Shown here in pieces: positions 26,667 to 35,990 of a stretch of DNA of 50,109 bases. The notes beneath the pieces are model-generated. The model was not told where the DNA came from, searched no databases, and worked only from the letters and a program-made list of their open reading frames with translations. The position numbers and the translations under genes were made by a program. The DNA is from Rhodospirillaceae bacterium (GTDB taxonomy: Bacteria > Pseudomonadota > Gammaproteobacteria > Steroidobacterales > Rariloculaceae). The stretch spans positions 1 to 50,109 of the forward strand of contig PBDA01000035.1 in assembly GCA_002718345.1 (NCBI GenBank), given 5' to 3'. The first letter of the stretch is position 1. The number at the start of each line of letters is the position of its first letter.

Positions 26667-26889
26667 CCTATGTCCCTGAACTGAGTTATTATCGGAAATG
26701 GCCATTTTTTTGGGGCCTTTATCAGTAAATGTTAACATCCCATAAGGGTCCAAATTAAAAAATAATTTTTTTAGCCGTTAGTTACGTCTGAGTTTTTAAT
26801 CTTAAGGCCGCTTTCTGGGTAGAATTAACATATTAGGCATATTGATTATGCAAAAAATAAAATTAATCTAGAGGTATGTATTTTAGAAC
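26667..26889. promoter_or_regulatory. Divergent intergenic region
   Basis: This 223-base gap separates the Pht5-like gene (minus) from the cytochrome/PQQ gene pair (plus) and must hold promoters in both directions. It is very AT-rich and has no convincing -35/-10 pair. An AGAGG site at 26869-26873 precedes a short ATG-started frame (8 codons, 26876-26902) that overlaps the cytochrome start; this could be chance. I see no clear operator palindrome. Confidence 0.4.
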
Positions 26890-27402
26890 TTGCGTTTTTT
26901 AGAGTACGTAAATATTTTGAACTACAAGAAGTATTTTCCTAGCATCACTTTCTACGGGTTATTGTCTTTAGCTAGTTTGCTAGTATCTTGCACAAATCAG
27001 CAAGCAGTAATTCTGGAACAGGAATCTGATCAAGCGGGTGTTGTAAGTAGCAATGAAGAGATAATTTTGAACTCGAGTGCTGTTGATGTTGAATCTTTAG
27101 GGTTCTTTACTAGAGTCCAAGCTTCTCGAGGAGGAAGACGTTTTGAACAACTTTGTACAGACTGTCATAGAGTTAATGAAATTAGACGTATTTGGTTTGG
27201 AGGTGAAAGGCATAAGACAGCGGCTAGCCTTTATAATGTGATATCTACCACAATGCCTGATAGTAATCCCGGGGGTCTTGATATAGACCAGTATGTTGAT
27301 ATTTTGGCTTTTTTATTGAGTTCAAATGGGTATACAGATGGAGACATTGAGTTGCTCCCGGATCTAGGAATACTAGAGGGTATAGCTATACCGTTAAACT
27401 AA
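26890..27402 (+). CDS. Class I cytochrome c, lipoprotein
   Basis: Single-heme cytochrome c attached to a membrane by a lipidated cysteine. The signal ends in SLLVSC (Cys34, a standard lipobox). The heme site is CTDCH (Cys89, Cys92, His93), and Met122 in STTMPDSNPG is the probable sixth ligand. Total length is 170 residues from TTG 26890; TTG 26917 is an equally plausible start, and the ribosome site is weak. It lies 42 bases before the PQQ dehydrogenase gene, so it is a natural electron acceptor for that enzyme, and perhaps for the GMC dehydrogenase. Confidence 0.85.
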   Translation: MRFLEYVNILNYKKYFPSITFYGLLSLASLLVSCTNQQAVILEQESDQAGVVSSNEEIILNSSAVDVESLGFFTRVQASRGGRRFEQLCTDCHRVNEIRRIWFGGERHKTAASLYNVISTTMPDSNPGGLDIDQYVDILAFLLSSNGYTDGDIELLPDLGILEGIAIPLN

Positions 27403-27444
27403 ATGATTAATTCGATGTTAAGGGTGAATGAGACCTAGGAGGAT

Positions 27445-29502
27445 ATGCCAGTGATTAATAAGAGCAAACTACAGCTACCCGGGTACATGGTTTTAACCGT
27501 AACAGCCTCTTTAGCTTTTTGTGGCACTTTGTTATCACAAGAAGATTCTAATCTTGAGGGGCAGTGGAGATATATCGGTGGTGATGCTTCCCATACCCGC
27601 TATACCCCGTTAGAACAAATTAATTCAGAAAACTTCGAAGATCTTGAAGTAGCTTGGATCTGGAGAGGAGATAATTTTGGTCCTCGCGTCGACTATGTAT
27701 TTCGTTCGACGCCGCTTTACATAGATGGGTTGTTATATACCGTTGCTGGTCAGCGCCGTACAGTGGCTGCTATTGATCCTTCTACAGGGGAAACAATTTG
27801 GACCTACCGTGAGCCTCATACAACTCGATTTGATCGTGGTATGAGGAATAACTATGGAAAAGGTGTTACCTATGCTCAGGTTAATGGGCGCGGGGTTATC
27901 TACACTACTACTCCTGGATTTTTTCTTCATGCATTAGATGCGCAAACTGGACGTCCTTTAGAGAATTGGGGTAAGACCGTTTCAATAGAAGAATTTCCTC
28001 AAACAGGCGTTGTGGATATGCTTCCCGATCTGGTGAGTGATTGGGAGCCCTGGCTTAATTCAGATTACACCTATGATCCATATGTAGGAATTCCCAGGGA
28101 ATTAGGGAATCTCAGCACTTCTTCACCACCGATAGTTGTCAATGGTGTTGTAATAGTCGGTAATGTGCACGAGCAGGGTTATTACCAAACACGGAATGAA
28201 AATATACCGGGCGATATCTTGGCTTACGATGCTGCCACTGGCGAATTTCTATGGAAATTTCATGTAATCCCGCGGCCCGGTGAGTTTGGCCATGAAACTT
28301 GGGAAAATGATGCATGGAAAACTACTGGAGATGTTTCTTCGTGGGCGCCAATGTCTGCTGATCCCGAACTAGGGCTGGTTTATATTCCAACGAATCCTCC
28401 AACAATGGATTTCTATGGAGGTTTCCGTCCCGGAGATAATTTGTATGGAACAAGCATCATTGCATTAGATGTGGAGACAGGTGAGCGGGTATGGCATTTT
28501 CAAACAGTTCATCATGATATTTGGAATTTTGATAACCCGGCGGCTCCAGTACTACTTGATGTAGTAGTTGATGGAGTGCCAACGCCAATTGCTGTAGAGA
28601 CAACTAAGCAGGGTTTTGCTTATACCTTCAATCGTGAAACCGGTGAACCAGTCTGGCCTATGGAAGAGCGCCCTGTTCCACAATCAGAAATACCTGGGGA
28701 ACAACTTTCTCCAACCCAACCTTTTCCAACTAAACCAGCAGCTTTTCAATTGCAGGGATTAACCGAAGATGATTTGATTGATTTTACGCCTGAGTTGAGG
28801 GCGGCCGCTGTAGAGGTTATGAAAGATTATCGAACTGGACCTCTTTTTAACCCTCCAATTCAAGTTGGCCATCCTTCAGGTTTGCGTTCATTTGTAAGCT
28901 GTCCTAGTGGCGCATCCAATATATTTGGCCCTCCTGCAGCAGACCCAGAGACGGGTGTGCTTTATGTGCCAACTTTACGTAGTTGCCGATCAGAAAATGT
29001 TGTTCCGGGAATTGAGATGGATGATCCGAGTGATATCATGACTACAGGGCAGACTATTTCTGACTGGGTTGTCGCTAATAGAGGTGATTTTATGGGTAGA
29101 GGGCCTCAAGGCCTTCCAATTTTAAAACCACCTTATAGTGAAATTGTTGCTATAGATATGAATACTGGGGATCATATATGGGCTATACCTAATGGGGATA
29201 CGCCTGAAAGAATAAGAAATCATCCTGCCCTGCAAGGTATAGATCTTCCCAAAACAGGTGTTCAATCTCACCCAATAACCATGGTTACAAAGTCATTACT
29301 AATTTCTGCTGAAGGCGGAGCAGGCGCAGCCGTATTGCATGCTATAGACAAAAGTTCTGGAGAAATTCTTGGGACTATTGATCTGCCTGCCACAGGTCGC
29401 TACGGCATGATGAGTTATTTGCATGAGGGAGCACAATACATTGTTGTACAAGTTTCAAGCTCCAATTACCCAGGGGCCTTAGTTGCTTTGCGGCTGCCTT
29501 GA
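27445..29502 (+). CDS. PQQ-dependent dehydrogenase, periplasmic
   Basis: Quinoprotein dehydrogenase with an eight-bladed beta-propeller, 685 residues, behind a strong AGGAGG ribosome site (27435-27440). A signal peptide ends near LLSQ. Propeller motifs include WRYIGGDASHTRYTPLEQI, the first W-motif region around AIDPSTGETIWTYREP, and FQTVHHDIWNFDNPAAP; in related alcohol dehydrogenases the equivalent WDYD segment holds the catalytic Asp. There is no fused cytochrome domain and no adjacent Cys-Cys pair like that of methanol or ethanol dehydrogenase. The substrate class (alcohol or sugar) cannot be read from sequence. Electrons probably pass to the upstream cytochrome. Confidence 0.87.
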   Translation: MPVINKSKLQLPGYMVLTVTASLAFCGTLLSQEDSNLEGQWRYIGGDASHTRYTPLEQINSENFEDLEVAWIWRGDNFGPRVDYVFRSTPLYIDGLLYTVAGQRRTVAAIDPSTGETIWTYREPHTTRFDRGMRNNYGKGVTYAQVNGRGVIYTTTPGFFLHALDAQTGRPLENWGKTVSIEEFPQTGVVDMLPDLVSDWEPWLNSDYTYDPYVGIPRELGNLSTSSPPIVVNGVVIVGNVHEQGYYQTRNENIPGDILAYDAATGEFLWKFHVIPRPGEFGHETWENDAWKTTGDVSSWAPMSADPELGLVYIPTNPPTMDFYGGFRPGDNLYGTSIIALDVETGERVWHFQTVHHDIWNFDNPAAPVLLDVVVDGVPTPIAVETTKQGFAYTFNRETGEPVWPMEERPVPQSEIPGEQLSPTQPFPTKPAAFQLQGLTEDDLIDFTPELRAAAVEVMKDYRTGPLFNPPIQVGHPSGLRSFVSCPSGASNIFGPPAADPETGVLYVPTLRSCRSENVVPGIEMDDPSDIMTTGQTISDWVVANRGDFMGRGPQGLPILKPPYSEIVAIDMNTGDHIWAIPNGDTPERIRNHPALQGIDLPKTGVQSHPITMVTKSLLISAEGGAGAAVLHAIDKSSGEILGTIDLPATGRYGMMSYLHEGAQYIVVQVSSSNYPGALVALRLP

Positions 29503-32237
29503 TGGGGGGAATTTTGTCACTGCAAGGATGCAAGGTTTATTTGTCCATCTTAATCATCAGTGCTTCTTTGCCGCTGATTTCTCATGCACAGGGAATCTTG
29601 CATGATGAACGTGAGGTACATTTAACGGGGGTTCGTCAACTCACCTTTGGCGGGGAAAATGCTGAAGCATACTGGTCCCCTGATGGCACAGAATTAGTTT
29701 TTCAGTCAACGCGTGAGCCATATGACTGCGATCAGATTTTTCGTATGCCTATTACTGACCCTTCAGCACTTACTCTTGTTTCTACAGGACAGGGTCGGAC
29801 AACTTGTGGGTATTTCACTTCTAATAGCGAACGAATTATTTTTTCTTCAACACATGCGGAAAGTGGGCAATGCCCAATTCCTCCAGATCATTCTCAAGGT
29901 TATGTTTGGCCTTTATATGATAGTTTTCAGATTTATAGTGCCAAACCCGATGGTTCCGATCTTATACCCCTTACCAATACTAATGCCTATGATGCTGAGG
30001 CAACCGTTTGTTCAGTGGATGGGTCCATTGTATTTACCTCAACACGAGATGGTGATTTAGAACTTTACCGAATGGAAGCAGATGGTTCAGATGTTAAGAG
30101 GCTTACTGAGTCACCCGGGTATGATGGTGGAGCATTTTTCTCTAGGGACTGTTCTCGCATTGTTTGGCGAGCCTCGAGGCCTATTGGGGATGCGCTTACC
30201 GATTATCAGTCACTTCTTGCGCAAGATCTTGTACGTCCTAGTGATATGGAGCTCTGGGTAGCTAACGCTGATGGTTCAGAAGCTAGGCAGATTACTTACC
30301 TTGGAGGAGCAAACTTTGCGCCTTTTTTCTTTCCTAGTGGTGAGCGAGTGCTTTTTTCATCAAACCACCATGATCCCAGTCGTCGGGAATTTGATATTTG
30401 GGCTATTAATATAGATGGAACGCATTTAGAACAGGTGACTTATACCCCTGACTTTGATGGTTTTCCGATGTTCTCTCCAGATGGGGAATCGCTAGTTTTT
30501 GTTTCAAACCGTAACCAAGGGGCACCAGGTGAAACGGATATTTATCTCGCAAACTGGAACGATGATGAGATAGGAATTGCTGAGAGACCAGTAGATCGAT
30601 ACATGGCAGATGTGGCTTGGTTAGCAGATGATGATAGAACCGGGCGTGGTATTCGTACGAATGGATTAGCTGCATCTGCCGATTGGCTTGAAGAACAATT
30701 TGAGCAAATTGGTTTGGAGCCAGCGGGTGGTAATGGAAGTTATAGGCAGAGCTTTGATGCGGTTTATGAAGTGCAAAGGGATTTAAGTTCATCTTTAATC
30801 ATTGATGGTGTATCTGTTCCATCTCATGAATTTGTTATTCCTGGTTTCTCTGCTAACTCTGATCTTTCTGCGTCAGTTATTTTTGCTGGCTGGGGCATTA
30901 AATCGGATGAGCATGAAATTGATGATTACGAGGGATTGGATGTTGAAGGGCGGATAGTTTTAGTCAGGCGTTATACACCTGAAGATGGGGTGTTTGAAGA
31001 TCAAGCTGTGCGCAGACGTTTTGGTGATTTACGTTATAAAGCATTTATGGCGCGTGAACATGGAGCTACTGGTCTTTTGGTGGCAGATCTACCATTAAGT
31101 AGTGACGATGAAGAACAAGCACTCCCTAATTTGAGAATAGACCCCCAAGGTAGCGCAGGTATTCCTGTGGCAGTTATAACCCGTAATTGGGCAGAGAAAC
31201 TAATCAATAGCAATCAAAATATCACTTTTAAAGCTGAGTTAATTAAAAGTACTCGAAAGATAGATAATATTGTTGGCCGGCTAACAGCTACTGACCGGAT
31301 TTCTGGGGCAGTTTTGTTGGGTGCTCATTATGACCACTTAGGTTTTGGTGGAACAGGTTCACTTGCTCCAGGCAAATCCGAACCTCATAACGGCGCGGAC
31401 GATAACGCATCTGGGACTGCTGCATTGCTTGAAGCGGCAAGAATGCTTTCTTCTCGAATTGATACGTTAAGACGAGATGTGATTTTTGTGGCGTTTACTG
31501 GCGAGGAAGCTGGACTTCTAGGTTCAAGTTATTTGATCCAGAACCCACCTCCTGGCTCTGCTCCTGCTGGATTAGTGGCAATGCTTAATATGGATATGGT
31601 GGGCCGACTCCGAAATAATCGGGTCTCTGTTCTTGGTAGCGACTCTGCTGAGGAGTGGGATGAAGTGGTTCAACCGGTTTGTGATAAATTAGGGCTTGTG
31701 TGTCAGCTAGGTGGGGACGGGTACGGCCCATCTGATCAGACTCCCTTTTTTGCTGCTGGTGTTCCAGTCCTTCACTTTTTTACTGGCACTCATGCTGAAT
31801 ACCACAAACCTTCAGATGACATAGCGCTTATAAATGCTGCTGGTGGCGTACAAATTGCAATTCTAGCAGCTGAAATTGCAGCTAATCTGAGTGGAATTGA
31901 TTCATTAACTTATCGTGCTTCTGAAGCTCCGGCACCAATGGGCGATATAAGGGGTTATGGAGCTTCGCTTGGCTCCATTCCAGACTATACTGGCTCTACC
32001 GAGGCTCGACCAGGAATGCTTTTGTCTGGTGTGCGTGCTGGAGGTCCTGCGGAAGATGCAGGTCTTCAGCGGGGCGATCTGATTACTGAGCTTGCTGGGC
32101 GAGAGGTTAGAGATATCTATGACCTTATGTTTATCCTTCAGGAAGTTAGGCCTGGTGAACAAGGTAATATCATTTATGAGCGTGAAGGTGAAAGGGTTGA
32201 GACTGTTGTTACATTCGGAGGTAGTAGTGGCCGTTGA
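29502..32237 (+). CDS. Exported TolB propeller-PA-M28 metallopeptidase-PDZ protein
   Basis: Large exported multidomain peptidase, 911 residues, with a signal ending SHAQ. The N-terminal third is a TolB-like propeller with WD40/PD40 repeats (AEAYWSPDGTELVFQSTR, DGFPMFSPDGESLVFVS). A PA-type domain spans about 460-566. The M28 aminopeptidase domain carries the zinc ligands in GAHYDHLGF, NGADDNASG, FTGEEAGLLG, NMDMVGR and HKPSDD. A PDZ domain (about 816-906, with AEDAGLQRGDLI) ends the protein. ATG 29502 overlaps the stop codon of the PQQ gene by one base. It probably trims peptides in the periplasm. Confidence 0.88.
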   Translation: MGGILSLQGCKVYLSILIISASLPLISHAQGILHDEREVHLTGVRQLTFGGENAEAYWSPDGTELVFQSTREPYDCDQIFRMPITDPSALTLVSTGQGRTTCGYFTSNSERIIFSSTHAESGQCPIPPDHSQGYVWPLYDSFQIYSAKPDGSDLIPLTNTNAYDAEATVCSVDGSIVFTSTRDGDLELYRMEADGSDVKRLTESPGYDGGAFFSRDCSRIVWRASRPIGDALTDYQSLLAQDLVRPSDMELWVANADGSEARQITYLGGANFAPFFFPSGERVLFSSNHHDPSRREFDIWAINIDGTHLEQVTYTPDFDGFPMFSPDGESLVFVSNRNQGAPGETDIYLANWNDDEIGIAERPVDRYMADVAWLADDDRTGRGIRTNGLAASADWLEEQFEQIGLEPAGGNGSYRQSFDAVYEVQRDLSSSLIIDGVSVPSHEFVIPGFSANSDLSASVIFAGWGIKSDEHEIDDYEGLDVEGRIVLVRRYTPEDGVFEDQAVRRRFGDLRYKAFMAREHGATGLLVADLPLSSDDEEQALPNLRIDPQGSAGIPVAVITRNWAEKLINSNQNITFKAELIKSTRKIDNIVGRLTATDRISGAVLLGAHYDHLGFGGTGSLAPGKSEPHNGADDNASGTAALLEAARMLSSRIDTLRRDVIFVAFTGEEAGLLGSSYLIQNPPPGSAPAGLVAMLNMDMVGRLRNNRVSVLGSDSAEEWDEVVQPVCDKLGLVCQLGGDGYGPSDQTPFFAAGVPVLHFFTGTHAEYHKPSDDIALINAAGGVQIAILAAEIAANLSGIDSLTYRASEAPAPMGDIRGYGASLGSIPDYTGSTEARPGMLLSGVRAGGPAEDAGLQRGDLITELAGREVRDIYDLMFILQEVRPGEQGNIIYEREGERVETVVTFGGSSGR

Positions 32238-32259
32238 TTGGCACTCGATAACTTAAAAA

Positions 32260-33186
32260 ATGAAAAGAAGAACTTTTTGTGGCATTTCTATAGCAGCTTT
32301 AAGCGTATTAGCGACTTCATGTAAAACAGCACGTTATGTCCGAATAGGAGCTGGTAATCCTGGTGGAGCATTTTTTGTTTTTGCAGGCGCTATTAGTACG
32401 TTGTTGGATACGGTAGGTTTGAATCCGCGGGTCCAAACAACAGGAGGGGGAGCACAGAATGCAATTTTGTTAGATATGGGAGAGATTGATATTGGCATTA
32501 TGAATAACATAGATGCAGCCAAAGCGATTTATGAAGATGATCGTTTTAATGTAAGAAGCATAATGCCCATTTTTAATGGAACGCATCACTTTGTAGTCAA
32601 TGCTGATCAACCCATACATAGTTTGTCTGAACTTGAAGGCCAGCCGTTTGGTCTTGGAAATAGAGGTAGCACTCATGATGTAGCAGCCCGACAAGTTTTT
32701 GACATCCTTGGCATAAAACCAAGAGTTCAAAATGCTGGTAAAGGTGATACAAATAATATGGTTAGGGATGGTTTACTCAGAGGTTTTTTTGCCACAAGTG
32801 CTGTGCCTATGCCAGTAATTTTGGAATTGCAGACTTCACTAAATTTGCGCCTGCTTGAGTTTACAGATGAAGAATATCTTCTTGTTGGAAATAGAGCTCC
32901 CTGGCTTATAAAGGATTCTATTGCTCCCGTTTATAACGGTGTAGAAAATCCAGTAAAAAGCTTCTCTTCATGGAGTGCACTTATGGCGAACAAGAATGTT
33001 GACCCTCAGGTAGTCTATGATATTTTGGATGCTTGTTATTCTGGTGCTGATTCGATTGAACGTGCACATTCATCTGCAGATATAGATCCTAATCTTATAT
33101 CTACACTGGTTGCACCGTTACATTCAGGTGCAGAAGCATATTACCGTGATAAGGGAATTATAATTCCTGACAAGTTAGTTTCGTAA
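32260..33186 (+). CDS. TAXI-type TRAP transporter solute-binding lipoprotein
   Basis: Solute receptor of a TAXI-family TRAP transporter, 308 residues. The mature protein opens with VRIGAGNPGGAFFVFAGAIS, followed by QTTGGGAQNAILLDMGEIDIGI, typical for this family. Unlike most TRAP receptors in Gram-negative bacteria, it has a lipobox, LATSC (Cys21), so it is probably membrane-anchored. The fused permease gene follows after 15 bases. Known TAXI ligands include glutamate and other acids; the ligand here is not predictable. Confidence 0.87.
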   Translation: MKRRTFCGISIAALSVLATSCKTARYVRIGAGNPGGAFFVFAGAISTLLDTVGLNPRVQTTGGGAQNAILLDMGEIDIGIMNNIDAAKAIYEDDRFNVRSIMPIFNGTHHFVVNADQPIHSLSELEGQPFGLGNRGSTHDVAARQVFDILGIKPRVQNAGKGDTNNMVRDGLLRGFFATSAVPMPVILELQTSLNLRLLEFTDEEYLLVGNRAPWLIKDSIAPVYNGVENPVKSFSSWSALMANKNVDPQVVYDILDACYSGADSIERAHSSADIDPNLISTLVAPLHSGAEAYYRDKGIIIPDKLVS

Positions 33187-33201
33187 AGTCAAAGAGTATT
33201 T

Positions 33202-35145
33202 GTGTCAGATAAACCCCAGACTTCTCTATATAAAAAAGCATTAAGAGCCCGATTCCTTTCTAGAACCGGACCTTTGCATCGATTTGCAATTACCATTGCT
33301 GTTGTTGGAGCGTTATTCAACATCATTGGTTTGAATTTGTATCCTGTTGATGCATTTATTCTGCGTCCTACTTTCTTATTTGTGTGCTCCGTCATCGGGT
33401 TTATTGTCTATCCTGCTGGTAAGACTGATGAGGAACATATTGGGATTTACGATATTGCTTTGTTGTGTTTAAGTTTGTTTGCTTATCTCTACACAATCTT
33501 TAACTACGATGGTTTGGCAGCAAGGGCCGGTGTGCTCTGGATAACGCCAGATCTTGTCGCTGGTGCCATGCTTTGTGTGTCAATTCTTGAGCTTGCACGA
33601 CGTACCATGGGCCCAGCCCTGCCTGTGCTTGCGTTGCTTCTTATGGGTTACGCACTTTGTGGTCCCTATTTTCCGGGTATTTTAGGGCATCCTGGTTTTG
33701 GGATTGATCGTCTTGTCAGTTATATCTATAGCCTTGATGGGATATTTGGTACGCCCGTTTCGGTTACTGTCACCTATGTTTTTGTCTTTGTCTTATTTGG
33801 CGCTTTGATGGAGGCAACTGGTGGCGGAAAAGTTTTAATTGATGTAGCAATTAGTTTGACTGGTAGATCACGGGGAGGTAGCGCAAAAATTGCCATCGTT
33901 GGAAGTTCATTCTTTGGAACTCTTAATGGAAGTCCTGTTGCTAACGTTTCAGCTACTGGAACTTTTACTATTCCAATGATGAAAAAAACTGGATATCAGC
34001 CAGCATTTTCAGGTGCTGTGGAAGCTGCCGCATCCACTGGGGGTCAAATACTACCTCCGATTATGGGCGCTTCCGTTTTTATTATGATGGATATTCTAGG
34101 CTCTGATTATGTTTCTATAGCAAAGGCAGCTCTCATCCCGGCAGTGCTTTATTACGTAGGTGTTTTTTGGATGGTAGATTTGGAAGCTCGAAGAACCGGT
34201 GTGCAGGGCCTTCCAGAAGATGAAGTTCCTCGCGCCAGAGAAGTTTTGAAAGAGGGTGGCTATTTGCTTCTTCCCATCCCAGTTCTACTTTATGCTTTGT
34301 TGATTGCTCAGGTTTCACCTCTAAGAGCTGGTTTAGTGGGGGCACTCAGTTGTTTAGTAGTGGGGGCTTTTGGAAAGAAAAATAATTCTTCACGGCCGCG
34401 TCTTAGTCTCAAGACTATATCAAATGCTCTTTATGTAACGATGAAAAGTTCTATTCTGGTAGCAGCTGCATGCACAGTTGCAGGTATAGTTTTAGGGGTT
34501 TTAGGTCTTACAGGGCTTGGTTTAAATATAGCCAACATTATTTTGAACTATTCGATGGGAATTTTACCTTTAGCGTTAATTTTGGCCACGGTAGTAGCTA
34601 TTGTCATGGGGATAGGAATGCCAACCACTGCGGCTTACATTATTTGTGCCACGATTATCGCTCCAGGATTAGTTGAAATGGGGGTAACAGCTATAGGTGC
34701 ACATTTGTTTGTATTGTACTTTGCTAATTTATCAAACATAACGCCGCCTGTAGCATTGGCATGCTATGCAGCTAGTGGAATTTCTGGGGCTAACCCATTA
34801 AGCATTAGTATAACTGCGTTTAAGCTTGGGTTAGCTGGATTTTTGGTGCCTTATGCTTGGGTTTATGGACCTCAGCTACTTATGGATGGCTCACTGCTGT
34901 CAGTAAGTTACGCAACAATCACAGCTTTAGTGGGCATCATTGCCCTTGGAGTAAGTTTGCAAGGCATAATTGGTTCAAATAAATTGGGTTGGGTTTCACG
35001 AGTTTTTGCTGCAATTGCTGCGATTTTATTTGTTATGCCAACAGGTTTAACAGATCTTTTTGCATTAGGATTTATCTTCGTTTCAATGATGTTAATTTTA
35101 TGGGATAAACATAAAACCGCAGAAGAGATTGCGAAAACTCCCTAA
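33202..35145 (+). CDS. TRAP transporter fused permease (DctQM type)
   Basis: Membrane component of the TAXI-TRAP transporter, with the small (4-helix) and large (12-helix) subunits fused in one 647-residue chain. The large-subunit signature is visible: IVGSSFFGTLNGSPVANVSA, AASTGGQILPPIMGASVF, GIGMPTTAAYIICATIIAP and FANLSNITPPVALACYA. Uptake is driven by an ion gradient, sodium in characterised members. It starts at GTG 33202. Fused permeases are the rule for the TAXI subfamily. Confidence 0.9.
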   Translation: MSDKPQTSLYKKALRARFLSRTGPLHRFAITIAVVGALFNIIGLNLYPVDAFILRPTFLFVCSVIGFIVYPAGKTDEEHIGIYDIALLCLSLFAYLYTIFNYDGLAARAGVLWITPDLVAGAMLCVSILELARRTMGPALPVLALLLMGYALCGPYFPGILGHPGFGIDRLVSYIYSLDGIFGTPVSVTVTYVFVFVLFGALMEATGGGKVLIDVAISLTGRSRGGSAKIAIVGSSFFGTLNGSPVANVSATGTFTIPMMKKTGYQPAFSGAVEAAASTGGQILPPIMGASVFIMMDILGSDYVSIAKAALIPAVLYYVGVFWMVDLEARRTGVQGLPEDEVPRAREVLKEGGYLLLPIPVLLYALLIAQVSPLRAGLVGALSCLVVGAFGKKNNSSRPRLSLKTISNALYVTMKSSILVAAACTVAGIVLGVLGLTGLGLNIANIILNYSMGILPLALILATVVAIVMGIGMPTTAAYIICATIIAPGLVEMGVTAIGAHLFVLYFANLSNITPPVALACYAASGISGANPLSISITAFKLGLAGFLVPYAWVYGPQLLMDGSLLSVSYATITALVGIIALGVSLQGIIGSNKLGWVSRVFAAIAAILFVMPTGLTDLFALGFIFVSMMLILWDKHKTAEEIAKTP

Positions 35146-35192
35146 AATATGTTGATAAATTGGAGACGTGATTTGCAGTTTAGGAGATAACA

Positions 35193-35990
35193 ATGTCACA
35201 GGCTATAACATTGAACACTACGTGTTACGAACATATAACTTTGGATCAAGCGGAAGGGTTTCCTGTCATTACTATGGCTCGTTCCCATAGAAGAAATTCT
35301 CTTTCTGAGGAACATTTGCGTGAGCTTTTTGAGGCATTTAGTGTAATAGCCGAAAGTGATGCCAGAGGGGTTATATTGGCAGCCGAAGGGCCTGTTTTCT
35401 CTTCTGGTCACGATTTTAATGATATGTATGGTCGTGATGTGGATGGAATGAAAACACTTCTCGATTTGTGTGGAAAATTCATGCAGTTTTTGCAGCAAAT
35501 ACCTCAACCTGTTGTTGCTCAGGTTGAAGGTTTAGCAATGGCGGCAGGTTGTCAATTAGTAGCCTCATGTGATTTTGCTGTAGCGGGGGAGTCGGCTCAT
35601 TTTCAAATGCCTGGTGGCCGTGGAGGCTGGTTTTGTCATACTCCAGGTGTTGCACTTGTGCGTGCAGTGGGACGTAAACGAGCTGTTGAAATGCTGTTAA
35701 CAGGTGATCCTATAGATTCAAAAACAGCAGCTGACTGGGGCTTGATTAATAGAGTGGTACCAGATAGCCAGGTTCCAGAGAAAGCGCGTGAGCTTCTTCA
35801 GCGAGCTACTCGTGGTAGTAGATATTCTAAGGGAAAAGGTAAGAAAGCTCTTTATCGACAAATGGATTTAGATATTGCAGCCGCTTATGATTTTGCCACT
35901 GATGTTATGGCAGAAACTTCTCAGTCACGAGATGGCCAAGAGGAAATGGTTTCGTTTCTGGAAAAGCGTCGTCCTAAATTCAATAGTTAA
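35193..35990 (+). CDS. Crotonase-fold protein, ECHDC3-like
   Basis: Enoyl-CoA hydratase/isomerase superfamily member, 265 residues, with a good TAGGAG ribosome site. It resembles human ECHDC3 in the segments GWFCHTPGVALVRAVGRKRA, EMLLTGDPI and the end DGQEEMVSFLEKRRP. The two catalytic glutamates of classical enoyl-CoA hydratase are absent: Gln121 replaces one (AAGCQLVASCD) and Gly141 the other (FQMPGGRGG). CoA-ester binding is likely, but hydratase activity is doubtful. It closes the accessory block and faces mfd (19-base gap), converging with it. Confidence 0.85.
   Translation: MSQAITLNTTCYEHITLDQAEGFPVITMARSHRRNSLSEEHLRELFEAFSVIAESDARGVILAAEGPVFSSGHDFNDMYGRDVDGMKTLLDLCGKFMQFLQQIPQPVVAQVEGLAMAAGCQLVASCDFAVAGESAHFQMPGGRGGWFCHTPGVALVRAVGRKRAVEMLLTGDPIDSKTAADWGLINRVVPDSQVPEKARELLQRATRGSRYSKGKGKKALYRQMDLDIAAAYDFATDVMAETSQSRDGQEEMVSFLEKRRPKFNS

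Noticed and set aside
30406-30792. A 128-codon antisense open frame inside the M28 peptidase gene.
   Set aside because: It is a shadow of the TolB/PA-coding region, with no signal, motif or start context of its own.
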